A stretch of DNA of 15,130 nt from CBDDRG01 sp965232975 (GCA_965232975.1 CBDDRG010000153.1:1-15130), one strand, 5' to 3'. Counted from the first letter of the stretch, positions 1 through 7,010 are shown. The notes: a model not told the origin generated them from the sequence alone. A program made the numbers and translations.

Positions 1-252
1 GGGGGTGACGAAGTGAACACTACTCCCGGCCGACCGCTGCTCTCGGTGGATTTGATGGAGACGACGACCTCACCATTCTGTCCATGGACAGCGTGAAGAG
101 CGGGTACTTCATGCCAAATACGGCATGGTGGGACTTTTTCGCGTTTTGCGCGCCAATTTACGCTGAGCCGATTAGCGCCGCTCGCCCAGCATGCCCCCGC
201 GCGTGCTTGCTACAATCGCCGCCCCTCGCTGCCGCTGACCAGGCCAAACTCT
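1..252. other. Leader region before rep, no assignable gene
   Basis: No gene can be supported here. Plus frame 1 stays open from the window edge to a stop at about position 96 and could be the last 31 codons of an upstream gene, but the peptide is not recognisable. An inverted repeat (CATGCC at 110-115, GGCATG at 122-127, six-base loop) is followed seven bases later by five Ts. It could be a weak terminator for an upstream gene, but the stem is only six base pairs. Confidence 0.3.
208..216 (+). promoter_or_regulatory. Candidate extended -10 promoter of rep
   Basis: TGC directly followed by TACAAT (211-216) fits an extended -10 element of a sigma-70 promoter and differs from TATAAT at one position. 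No good -35 is seen 16-18 bases upstream, which extended -10 promoters tolerate. It would start transcription about 30 bases before the TTG start of rep. The same TACAATCGCCG string recurs before the VIT-family gene at 13867. Confidence 0.4.
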
Positions 253-2361
253 TTGACCGAACTTAATCCTCAACAAAAGGCAGCCGTCCGCCACATTGCG
301 GGGCCACTGTTGGTGCTGGCCGGCGCGGGCAGCGGCAAGACCAGCGTGATCACCCGGAAGATCGTCTACCTGATCGAGACCTGTGGCATCCCTGCGCGCC
401 ATATCGCCGCCGTCACTTTCACCAACAAAGCGGCGCGGGAGATGAAATCCCGCGTCGCCAGCTTAATGCGCGGCCGCGCGGCGAGGGGTTTGACGGTATC
501 GACCTTCCACAACCTGGGCCTCAATATCATTCGCAGCGAGCTAAAGTTGCTCGGCTTCAAACCCGGGTTTTCAATCTTCGATGCCGAGGATGCCCGCGGC
601 CTGCTGCGCGCGCTGATGATCGAAAGCGCCAATTCCAGGGGCAATAGCGACGCCTACCTCGACCCGGTCGAGGTTGTGCAGCAACAGATTTCACAATGGA
701 AGAACGATCTGGTCGCACCCGCGCTGGCGCTATCTACTGCCGCAGATCCCTTCGCGCAGCGCGCGGCGGTGGTCTATGAGCGCTATCGCGGCGCGCTCAA
801 AGCCTACAACGCGGTCGATTTCGACGATCTGATCCTGATACCGGTGCAGATGTTGAGCAATCACCCCGAGGTGCTGGAGCGCTGGCAACAACGCATCCGC
901 TACCTGCTGGTAGATGAGTATCAGGACACCAATCTGGCCCAGTATCAGCTCGTCAAGCTGCTCGCGCGCGGCCGCGACAACCTGACGGCCGTCGGCGACG
1001 ACGACCAGTCGATCTATGCCTGGCGCGGCGCGCGGCCGGAAAATCTGCTCAGATTACAGACGGATTTCCCCGATCTGAAAGTGATCAAGCTGGAGCAAAA
1101 CTATCGGTCGACCGCGCGCATCCTGCGCGCCGCCAACCAGCTGATCGCGAACAATCCCCACGCCTTTGCCAAGACGCTGTGGAGTGAACTCGGCAGTGGC
1201 GAGCCAATCCGCGTGGTGCGCTGTGCCAACGAGGATGCCGAGGCCGAATGGGTGGTGAACGACTTGATCGTCAACCGGTTGCGCCGACGTGGGCATTTTC
1301 GCGACTTTGCAGTGCTGTACCGGGGCAACTACCAGGCCAAGCTTGTGGAGATGAAGCTTCAGGCGCAGGGCATTCCTTATCGGCTGAGCGGCGGCACCTC
1401 GTTTTTCGCGCGCGCCGAGATCAAGGACACCATGGCCTACCTGCGCCTACTGGTGAACCCGGACGACGACAATGCCTTTCAGCGCATCGTCAACACGCCG
1501 CGCCGCCAGATCGGCCCGACGACGCTCGAGAGGCTCGGCGCATACGCCAGTCGCCGCCAGCTCGCGCTGTTAGCAGCGATCGGCGAATTCGGCCTGCGCG
1601 AGGCCATTCCGGCCGCTGGCTGCGAGCAGCTCGAACGCTTCAAGCAGTGGCTCGGAGACGTGATCCGCAACTGCCATCGCGGCGACCCCATCGCCGCCAT
1701 TCGCGAGATGCTGGCCGATATCGATTACCACGGCTGGCTGCACCAGAACGCCAGCAGCGGGACGGTCGCCGACAACCGCATGAAGAACGTGAATCTGCTG
1801 ATCGAGCAGTTGGCCAAGACGTTGCGTAAAAGCGAGGATGGCCTGGACGCTGATAGCGGTGCGGATGAGGACGCGGGCATCGCCATCGGCGGCGAAGGCG
1901 CCGCGTCCGCCGAGCACATCGGCGAGCACCGTATCGAGGACGCCATCGCCAAGCTGGTGCTGCGCGATCTCCTCGACCGCCAGGACGAGGAATCCGCCGA
2001 CGACCGCGTGCAACTGATGACGTTACACGCAGCCAAGGGTCTTGAGTTCCCCCATGTGTTTCTGATCGGCATGGAGGAGGACATCCTGCCCCACCGCAAC
2101 AGCCTCGAAACCGGTAATCTGGAGGAGGAGCGCCGCCTAGCCTACGTCGGCATCACCCGCGCGCGCCAAACGTTAACGCTGACCCTCGCCGCCCGCCGCA
2201 AGCAGTTTGGCGACACCAGCGCGACCATGCCCAGCCGGTTTCTGGATGAAATTCCAGCCGAGGATGTCGAGCGCGACGGCTTCGGCGAGCAGCCAGCCCC
2301 GGAAGTCGCCCAGCAGAAGGGCCGCGATTCCCTGGCCGCGCTGAAAGATCTACTGGGGTGA
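253..2361 (+). CDS. rep: ATP-dependent DNA helicase Rep
   Basis: This is a superfamily 1A 3'-5' DNA helicase that in known bacteria helps the replisome move through protein-bound DNA. Visible motifs are Walker A (GAGSGKT, about residues 24-30), the DEYQDTN box at 221-227, GDDDQSIYAWRG at 248-259, LMTLHAAKGLEF, and the C-terminal VGITRARQ. The N-terminus aligns with Rep rather than UvrD or PcrA (LNPQQKAAV, then GPLLVLAGAGSGKT). At 702 residues it is about 30 longer than E. coli Rep. The excess is an acidic, glycine-rich insert at about residues 523-557, just before the LMTLHAAKGLEF motif. The start is TTG at 253: no ATG or GTG occurs in frame between the upstream stop (about 96) and this codon, and an AGG lies about nine bases before it. 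It converges on the monooxygenase operon and has no evident functional link to it. Confidence 0.95.
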   Translation: MTELNPQQKAAVRHIAGPLLVLAGAGSGKTSVITRKIVYLIETCGIPARHIAAVTFTNKAAREMKSRVASLMRGRAARGLTVSTFHNLGLNIIRSELKLLGFKPGFSIFDAEDARGLLRALMIESANSRGNSDAYLDPVEVVQQQISQWKNDLVAPALALSTAADPFAQRAAVVYERYRGALKAYNAVDFDDLILIPVQMLSNHPEVLERWQQRIRYLLVDEYQDTNLAQYQLVKLLARGRDNLTAVGDDDQSIYAWRGARPENLLRLQTDFPDLKVIKLEQNYRSTARILRAANQLIANNPHAFAKTLWSELGSGEPIRVVRCANEDAEAEWVVNDLIVNRLRRRGHFRDFAVLYRGNYQAKLVEMKLQAQGIPYRLSGGTSFFARAEIKDTMAYLRLLVNPDDDNAFQRIVNTPRRQIGPTTLERLGAYASRRQLALLAAIGEFGLREAIPAAGCEQLERFKQWLGDVIRNCHRGDPIAAIREMLADIDYHGWLHQNASSGTVADNRMKNVNLLIEQLAKTLRKSEDGLDADSGADEDAGIAIGGEGAASAEHIGEHRIEDAIAKLVLRDLLDRQDEESADDRVQLMTLHAAKGLEFPHVFLIGMEEDILPHRNSLETGNLEEERRLAYVGITRARQTLTLTLAARRKQFGDTSATMPSRFLDEIPAEDVERDGFGEQPAPEVAQQKGRDSLAALKDLLG

Positions 2362-2540
2362 ACGAGGGTGCGACGCCAAGCCAGCCAGAATCTTTTTACA
2401 ACTGAAAAAGCCAGCAGCCTGTCGGGTTTAAGCGTCCGTAGCAAGGAAAAGTCCGATTTGACATGGACTTGGTGCAACTTTGCGCAAATATAACCAGTTC
2501 GGGTTTTCGGCAGCAGGATAATCTTGAGTCCGGCAGGCCC

Positions 2541-3224
2541 CTAGCGATTGGCAAGCTGACCCAACTTCGTCTTTGGCTTAAAGACACTGCCGCGACCCGA
2601 GCCCCAAATAAATAATCCGCAAAACAAAAATAGCGCAGCGTAGTAAGCGACGTACTTGCCATAGGTCCCGCCGCCTACAGAAAAAGGAAAAACAGAACGG
2701 TATCTTAGCCCGGTGACCTGGTGATGGGCATCGACAATGCCCACATAGCTACCATTTTCAACGAAGGGGTAATGGACGCTTATCACCCCTCTTGCATACG
2801 TCCTTGGTTTCTCATAAAAAATCGTGGCCTTTTCCACGGCTTCGGCGCCGCCCAAATCCTCGTAGGTGGCTTTCGGACCCACGTTATTGACGTCACGGGC
2901 GATCCTGAAGTCGATATCCATCTCCCTTAGCTCGTCATCCATGAAGTCCATTACAAACACCGCCTTGGTGGCGAGCGGGATGTCTTCGCAGAACTCTTGC
3001 GCGGCGCGCTCCTTGGGAAGATAGCCGGTGAAATGCGCTTTATATGGACCAATTTGTATGACACAAACGTCATCCTCCATAGAGACGCCACCGTGACCAA
3101 ACGCCGCTAGGGGCGCTAGAAGGCAGCTCAGCCCTAGCCACAATCTGAGCGGCCATAGCGAACTGCCAATCCCGAAAAAGCGATTCTTGTCATTCCGGAT
3201 CATAGAGTTGGCAACCTGCGGCAT
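2541..3224 (-). CDS. Exported membrane-anchored protein, fourth gene of the Cu-monooxygenase operon (unassigned)
   Basis: I do not recognise this as any characterised family. Numbering from the longest frame (TTG at 3236), it has a basic N-terminus and a hydrophobic segment at about 29-46 ending LAAFG. A mature part would begin HGGVSMEDDVC, and a single C-terminal membrane helix (about 193-212) precedes a basic tail. This predicts a periplasmic domain of roughly 145 residues anchored at its C-terminus. Two cysteines (C58, C83) could form a disulfide. Histidines are few: H48, H68, H155, H171 and H172. If signal peptidase cuts before H48, the mature protein begins with His-Gly, as mature PmoB does. 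It is not PmoD-like as far as I can see. Start choice: ATG at 3224 has GGGTG five bases upstream; TTG at 3236 lies next to the pmoB stop without a clear ribosome site; ATG at 3203 is also possible. It follows pmoB directly, so co-transcription is likely. Confidence 0.75.
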   Translation of the reverse strand: MPQVANSMIRNDKNRFFGIGSSLWPLRLWLGLSCLLAPLAAFGHGGVSMEDDVCVIQIGPYKAHFTGYLPKERAAQEFCEDIPLATKAVFVMDFMDDELREMDIDFRIARDVNNVGPKATYEDLGGAEAVEKATIFYEKPRTYARGVISVHYPFVENGSYVGIVDAHHQVTGLRYRSVFPFSVGGGTYGKYVAYYAALFLFCGLFIWGSGRGSVFKPKTKLGQLANR

Positions 3225-3236
3225 CTTCGCACCCAA

Positions 3237-4508
3237 TCAAAAGAAGCTCGGAAGAACTGCACCGCCTACTTCCTGATAATAACGGTTACCTTGATCGTCG
3301 TTGTAGAAGACCAACCCTGCAAAACGACTGTCAGGATCAAGGATCAATCCCGTCATCCGATACTGCTCCCACAGCGTATCGACGGCCGCCAATACGACAT
3401 CCTTGGTTTCCCCGGGATTGATAACATCGACCGATACCGCAAGCCCTTTGCGCGCGATCATTTCTTCACCTTCGACGACCTTCCCCTCGGCGACCTTGGG
3501 GTTCATAAACCGAATGTTGGCGGTGATCAGCTCGCCAATGCGCATCGGTCGCTCACCGTTGTTCGTCATTTTTGCGTGTATGGTCAAACTTCTGCCATCG
3601 AGCTTATAAGATGCGTTGTCGACGACTATTTTCAAGCCTCCGGTCGGTATCTCCAAACCTTCAACATCGACTTTGCCGGTCTGTAAAGGAATGGTGATGG
3701 GGTACTTCCTTTCAGCCCAAAGGTATCCAGTCAGGATAATCGCCAATGTCGCGGTAAAGAAAATTGCCGAAACGAAGAAATCTTTTTTGGTTAGCAGCTC
3801 GTTTGCCCGCTCAACACCCATCGCCCTGATGCGCATGAACCGAGGGATAAACAGCTCCCTGCGGATCAGCCAAAACAGTAACCAAGCGATGCCCATCGCG
3901 AGCCAAACCAAGTGCCAAGCGATAACGCCGCGCAAACCGTGGGTCTCGAGATCTACAGTTTCGCCGGTAAGAGTGGTGGTATTGTTGACGAACGGCGCAG
4001 ATGTATCCGCCTTATCAACTTCAACCCAAGTACCCTTGCCGATCAGAGAGCCCGCATCTTCCACATTTATCAGCGGGTGAACGTGATATCGCCCGGAAAT
4101 TCGCGCCCGCAGCACCACCTTGTACTCATATACCTTGCCCAGCGGAAAGGCCGTGGACCGCATCATGGGCACACCATTTACTTCTGAGTGTACCCGAAGA
4201 AAGGTGGGGCCAGGGACGCCCACATTGAGATAAGCCATGGTGGCTATACTGGGCAACGTTTCAGGCCAGAACAAGGACGGGATGAATTTGCCAGTGATAG
4301 TGACAGTGTCACCCACCTTGGCCTTTGTGGGAGTGACTTGGGTGTCAAACCAATGCACGGTTCTCATCCGCATGCTGGCTAATTGCGCTTTTTCACCGTG
4401 GGCAAGTACGTCGCCAGAAAACATCACCAGCGCCAATACCACCACGGATCCCAGCCCAAACCTAGAACGCTTCTTTTTTGCAGCCACCATGCCTTTTAAA
4501 CGTACCAC
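3237..4508 (-). CDS. pmoB: Copper membrane monooxygenase subunit B (PmoB/AmoB/HmoB family)
   Basis: This is the periplasmic-domain subunit of the particulate methane, ammonia or hydrocarbon monooxygenase superfamily, 423 residues and full length. Domains in order: signal peptide ending VLA; N-terminal cupredoxin domain beginning HGEKAQ; two membrane helices (about 194-216 and 243-265); C-terminal cupredoxin domain (about 275-423) ending PSFF. The copper ligands known from Methylococcus capsulatus PmoB (His33, His137, His139) correspond to H37, H142 and H144, the last two in GRYHVHPLIN. H52 in TVHWFD matches His48. Other family signatures are YPITIPLQ and DPDSRFAGL. The start is GTG at 4508 with AAGGGGG seven bases upstream. 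ATG at 4490 (residue 7) is an alternative and leaves a normal signal peptide. It lies 54 bases after pmoA. The symbol gives family membership only; it does not mean methane is the substrate. Confidence 0.96.
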   Translation of the reverse strand: MVRLKGMVAAKKKRSRFGLGSVVVLALVMFSGDVLAHGEKAQLASMRMRTVHWFDTQVTPTKAKVGDTVTITGKFIPSLFWPETLPSIATMAYLNVGVPGPTFLRVHSEVNGVPMMRSTAFPLGKVYEYKVVLRARISGRYHVHPLINVEDAGSLIGKGTWVEVDKADTSAPFVNNTTTLTGETVDLETHGLRGVIAWHLVWLAMGIAWLLFWLIRRELFIPRFMRIRAMGVERANELLTKKDFFVSAIFFTATLAIILTGYLWAERKYPITIPLQTGKVDVEGLEIPTGGLKIVVDNASYKLDGRSLTIHAKMTNNGERPMRIGELITANIRFMNPKVAEGKVVEGEEMIARKGLAVSVDVINPGETKDVVLAAVDTLWEQYRMTGLILDPDSRFAGLVFYNDDQGNRYYQEVGGAVLPSFF

Positions 4509-4562
4509 GCCCCTACCCCCTTAGCTCAACCGGTTTATCAAAATATCGAGGTGGATACTCGT

Positions 4563-5366
4563 TCAGATAATGCGCTTGCTGAAACCCACCAATTTATTTA
4601 CATAAGAGCCGACCCAAAGAAAGATCCCATAAACAACAATACCAACAAAGCCCGCAAACACCGCTGTCAACGGCACCACCGACCCACCGAAGGTGCGCAA
4701 GGTGGAGTGCTCGATAATCCGCAGGTATTCAGGCGTAGTAGTGCGAATATATTCGTAGCCCATCAAATCGCCAATTGAAAGCAGCATGCCGTTGAGCTCA
4801 ACCGGCACCCGGTACGCCGCAAGCAGCGGCCAATTTAAGGGGTAAACCACGGCACCAAATAGACCTGCGCCGATCACGGCCGAAACGATAATGCTACGCG
4901 TCATTATCAAAGCACAATCCAGCAAAATCCCCGCCCCAATATAGGTGGCCGGCCAGGTAAAGGTGAGCGGAAAGTAGGTGAATTGGTGAAAATTCAAGTA
5001 GTGGCTAGCCCAGTTGACCAAAGCCAGGAGGGTAGTGATCGCCGTTGCGATGATCGGCAGGCGCACCCGCTGCCAAATACCAAAGGTGAAGGCCCCTATC
5101 AGCATCAGCAGTGACACTGGCGACACCAGAGGCCACCACCGACGATCCTTCCAATCAACCCAGTAATTCCAATCTCCCGCCGTCAAGGTAAATTGAATCT
5201 GGATTCCCAAGGTAATGAAAGCAAACAACACCAGGATCAAAATTCCATCAAGCCGCCGGTACAGCTTCATGGCAGCCGGATCGTTCAGAGACTCCAGATC
5301 CAAAATCTGGGCTCTGGCTTCCTTTTCCTCCGCGATCTTGGCCTCTTGTAACTGCAATTCGTTCAT
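4563..5366 (-). CDS. pmoA: Copper membrane monooxygenase subunit A (PmoA/AmoA/HmoA family)
   Basis: This is the integral-membrane A subunit of the copper monooxygenase, 267 residues. Family signatures are GDWNYWVDWKDRR (about 64-76), TYFPLTF, VVYPLNWP, ELNGMLLSIGD and TPEYLRIIEHSTLRTFGG. All align with M. capsulatus PmoA without gaps that would break the fold. Several hydrophobic stretches fit the multi-helix topology. The first 40 residues form a charged cytosolic extension (EAKIAEEKEARAQ), longer than in the Methylococcus protein. The start is placed at ATG 5366 because GAGGTG lies eight bases before it. The upstream in-frame ATG at 5393 adds nine residues and has no ribosome site. The usual GDWDFW of methanotroph PmoA is GDWNYW here, which points to a divergent clade. 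It sits between pmoC and pmoB in the conserved C-A-B order. Substrate is unproven. Confidence 0.96.
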   Translation of the reverse strand: MNELQLQEAKIAEEKEARAQILDLESLNDPAAMKLYRRLDGILILVLFAFITLGIQIQFTLTAGDWNYWVDWKDRRWWPLVSPVSLLMLIGAFTFGIWQRVRLPIIATAITTLLALVNWASHYLNFHQFTYFPLTFTWPATYIGAGILLDCALIMTRSIIVSAVIGAGLFGAVVYPLNWPLLAAYRVPVELNGMLLSIGDLMGYEYIRTTTPEYLRIIEHSTLRTFGGSVVPLTAVFAGFVGIVVYGIFLWVGSYVNKLVGFSKRII

Positions 5367-5374
5367 GGTGACGA

Positions 5375-5380
5375 CACCTC
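5375..5380 (-). promoter_or_regulatory. Shine-Dalgarno site deciding the pmoA start
   Basis: On the minus strand GAGGTG lies eight bases before the ATG at 5366. It supports that ATG over the upstream in-frame ATG at 5393, which has only a CTCAGCTAAATCA context before it. Confidence 0.65.
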
Positions 5381-5434
5381 GTGTTCTTGACATTGATTTA
5401 GCTGAGGTCGTATGGCTATCTCACCGGGAAAATA

Positions 5435-5463
5435 ATCCCCGCAAGCGTAAAACCTGCGGGGAT
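5435..5463 (-). terminator. Hairpin in the pmoC-pmoA spacer (attenuator or mRNA processing element)
   Basis: A perfect nine-base-pair inverted repeat, ATCCCCGCA against TGCGGGGAT with an 11-base loop, lies 70 bases after the pmoC stop. In the direction of transcription the stem is followed by TATTTT and then CCC. The U-rich tail is short and interrupted, so it could act as a leaky terminator, or as a structure that protects the 3' end of pmoC mRNA and lets pmoC be made in excess of pmoAB. The structure is visible; the role is inferred. Confidence 0.6.
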
Positions 5464-5533
5464 ATCGCAATCGGCCTTCCTTAAACCAACAACTCAGGGT
5501 AGACCGTAGATAGCAGCCAAACTTCGAAAAGGA

Positions 5534-6331
5534 TCAAACTGCTTGTTGCCGATTCTGTGCGGTCACCCTAGCAATGGAGCGACCCATGTTAGCGAAAAGC
5601 TGCACGGACAGCGGCACAAAGAAGAACAGCGACCAGCCCAACAACACAAAGCCCCAGTGGATCGGCGCAGCAAACAGCTCTTCCGCGTAGAAGAACGTGT
5701 GGCCCCACTCATTGAAACCGTAGTTCGGCATAATCATGACAATGCCCACCACCACCGCCAAGAACGGAAGCGACACCTTGTTCATATAAGCCGGCAGACG
5801 GGTGTGCGTCCAGATGAAGGCGGGGACCAACATCGCGGTCAGGAACGGCAGCGAGAAGTAAAAAATGATGATATGGGTCGGGGTAAAGTCAGTATCCCGG
5901 ATCGTCACCTGATGCCAGGCCGCGTCCGATTCAACGGAAGTGATGGCCACCGTACAACCCCACAACCCCATCACGGTAAACACCCCCAACAGCTTCCAGT
6001 AACGGCTCAACTCCAGCTCGGGGCTAATCTTGCTGGCATCCGTCTCGCGCGTCATCCATATATACACAGATGCGCCCACGGTGAACAGGCCGGTGAGAAT
6101 GATTTCACCGTACAACAGCGGCATCCAATACGTCTGGAACTCGGGGGAGTAGTAATCCGTCCCCGTCGAAAACGCCATCATACCCATGTACAGACGCAGG
6201 CCTGCACCCAACGCCACCGCCAGAGAACCAAAAACGTAGGCAATTCTGTTTCTTTTAAAATGCCCGGCCGCCTTGCTGCCAAAACTCGCGTTCGAGCCAA
6301 TGGCGATATTTGTCGCATGTGTCTGTGCCAT
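5534..6331 (-). CDS. pmoC: Copper membrane monooxygenase subunit C (PmoC/AmoC/HmoC family)
   Basis: This is the integral-membrane C subunit, 265 residues, close to the 260 of the Methylococcus protein, and first gene of the operon. Both copper sites described in structures of particulate methane monooxygenase are intact. The CuC ligands Asp156, His160 and His173 correspond to D136, H140 and H153 (DAAWH, then PTHIII) with identical spacing. The CuD ligands Asn227, His231 and His245 correspond to N207, H211 and H225 (NEWGH, then APIHWGF), again with identical spacing. At least five hydrophobic helices are evident. The start is placed at ATG 6331, where AAAAGGGG lies eight bases upstream; the earlier in-frame ATG at 6364 has no ribosome site. 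A 167-base spacer with a hairpin separates it from pmoA. The intact ligand set argues for an active enzyme. Confidence 0.96.
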   Translation of the reverse strand: MAQTHATNIAIGSNASFGSKAAGHFKRNRIAYVFGSLAVALGAGLRLYMGMMAFSTGTDYYSPEFQTYWMPLLYGEIILTGLFTVGASVYIWMTRETDASKISPELELSRYWKLLGVFTVMGLWGCTVAITSVESDAAWHQVTIRDTDFTPTHIIIFYFSLPFLTAMLVPAFIWTHTRLPAYMNKVSLPFLAVVVGIVMIMPNYGFNEWGHTFFYAEELFAAPIHWGFVLLGWSLFFFVPLSVQLFANMGRSIARVTAQNRQQAV

Positions 6332-6339
6332 ACCCAGTA

Positions 6340-6347
6340 CCCCTTTT
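6340..6347 (-). promoter_or_regulatory. Shine-Dalgarno site deciding the pmoC start
   Basis: On the minus strand AAAAGGGG lies eight bases before the ATG at 6331. This favours that start over the in-frame ATG 33 bases upstream (6364), whose leader carries no purine-rich site. Confidence 0.65.
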
Positions 6348-6452
6348 AAGTAGTGTTTCAGCATGAAGTTTAGGAATGTAGTTCAGGAACTGACAGTGTT
6401 AAGCCCGTATCCGCCTTCACCACCTTGCCATCCCAACCCAAGGCGGGGCATA

Positions 6453-6492
6453 CATCATCCAAGCTCATACGGCGCATCATCCACGTTCATAC
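6453..6492. repeat. Tandem direct repeats upstream of pmoC, candidate activator sites
   Basis: Two 18-base copies, CATCATCCAAGCTCATAC (6453-6470) and CATCATCCACGTTCATAC (6475-6492), match at 16 of 18 positions and repeat every 22 bases, about two helical turns. AraC-family proteins typically bind direct repeats with near two-turn spacing, one on each side of the double helix-turn-helix. The pair lies about 120-160 bases before the pmoC start. Binding by the neighbouring regulator is inferred. Confidence 0.5.
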
Positions 6493-6621
6493 TCTACCCT
6501 ATGTCGTGAGCCGATGAGGGCACCAAAAATGACAACAATACTGCCTAAACTGACACCAGACTCCGACCTTAATGCTAGCGCCGACCACAATGCGCGAGTC
6601 TTTCTGACATAGGTCTCGGGA

Positions 6622-6651
6622 AGTATACCTAACCGATCCCCGCTGTTTCAC
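6622..6651 (-). promoter_or_regulatory. Possible sigma-70 promoter toward pmoC
   Basis: On the minus strand TATACT (6627-6622, five of six to consensus) is preceded after 18 bases by GTGAAA (6651-6646, four of six to TTGACA). Transcription would start near 6615 and leave a leader of about 285 bases before pmoC, with the 6453-6492 repeats inside it. That layout is unusual for an activator site, so the true promoter may lie closer to pmoC, where I see no good match. Confidence 0.25.
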
Positions 6652-6963
6652 CCAGTTTCGTGCAACCGCCGTCGAGCATCCAGCTAACGGGACCGCGCAT
6701 TCTGACCTTGTGCGCCAGCTCGCAGCGCCAGCCCGCTCAAACCTAATCGATCAGCTGTTGGCGAAACCCCGTTCGGCCTCCATCCAAGCCTGGAGATACG
6801 CGATTCCGGTCGGAAATAAGCCGTTCTAGACTTCATCCCCAACCCATGCAAGAATCGGCCGCAGCCGGGAAATGCTAACAATTATTACGGCAACCCCCGC
6901 CATGGTCCACACAACAACGCCACCAGACCCATCCCCATTAATTCTTAAGCGTCCCCATTGACG

Positions 6964-6998
6964 TTGAAGAATCTACTTAAACCTTCAAGCATCTACTT
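6964..6998. repeat. Tandem direct repeats directly upstream of the AraC-type gene
   Basis: TTGAAGAATCTACTT (6964-6978) and TTCAAGCATCTACTT (6984-6998) match at 13 of 15 positions with a 20-base period. The second copy ends 12 bases before the regulator's ATG. This placement fits autoregulation, with the bound protein covering its own promoter or leader. The copies share only a GCTTG-like core, on the opposite strand, with the pmoC-side repeats. Confidence 0.5.
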
Positions 6999-7010
6999 GG
7001 CAGCAGTCGC

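Larger units (their letters stand above)
6332..7010. other. Divergent regulatory region between pmoC and the AraC-type gene
   Basis: These 679 bases hold no gene I can support. A 65-residue open frame on the minus strand (6684-6881) has no recognisable content. The region has two pairs of tandem direct repeats (6453-6492 and 6964-6998), a possible minus-strand promoter (6622-6651) and a 12-base palindrome AGTTCAGGAACT at 6380-6391. It is AT-richer than the flanking genes. The length is generous for a simple promoter and fits long-range control by an AraC-type protein. Confidence 0.6.

Noticed and set aside
1248..1829. 193-residue frame inside rep on the same strand
   Set aside because: Out-of-frame shadow of the helicase with Arg/Pro-rich chance composition.
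2449..2470. Inverted repeat AAGTCC/GGACTT between rep and the fourth operon gene as a terminator
   Set aside because: Only six base pairs with a ten-base loop and no T-run on either side.
3105..3130. Cysteine 38 of the fourth operon protein as a lipoprotein attachment site
   Set aside because: The preceding residues GLS do not fit a lipobox, and a standard cleavage site follows at LAAFG.
6380..6391. Palindrome AGTTCAGGAACT as a dimeric repressor operator
   Set aside because: Arms of five bases are common by chance, and no second copy or partner regulator supports it.
6684..6881. 65-residue minus-strand open frame in the pmoC/AraC intergenic region
   Set aside because: No ribosome site, no recognisable motif, and a composition rich in Arg and Gly typical of chance frames.
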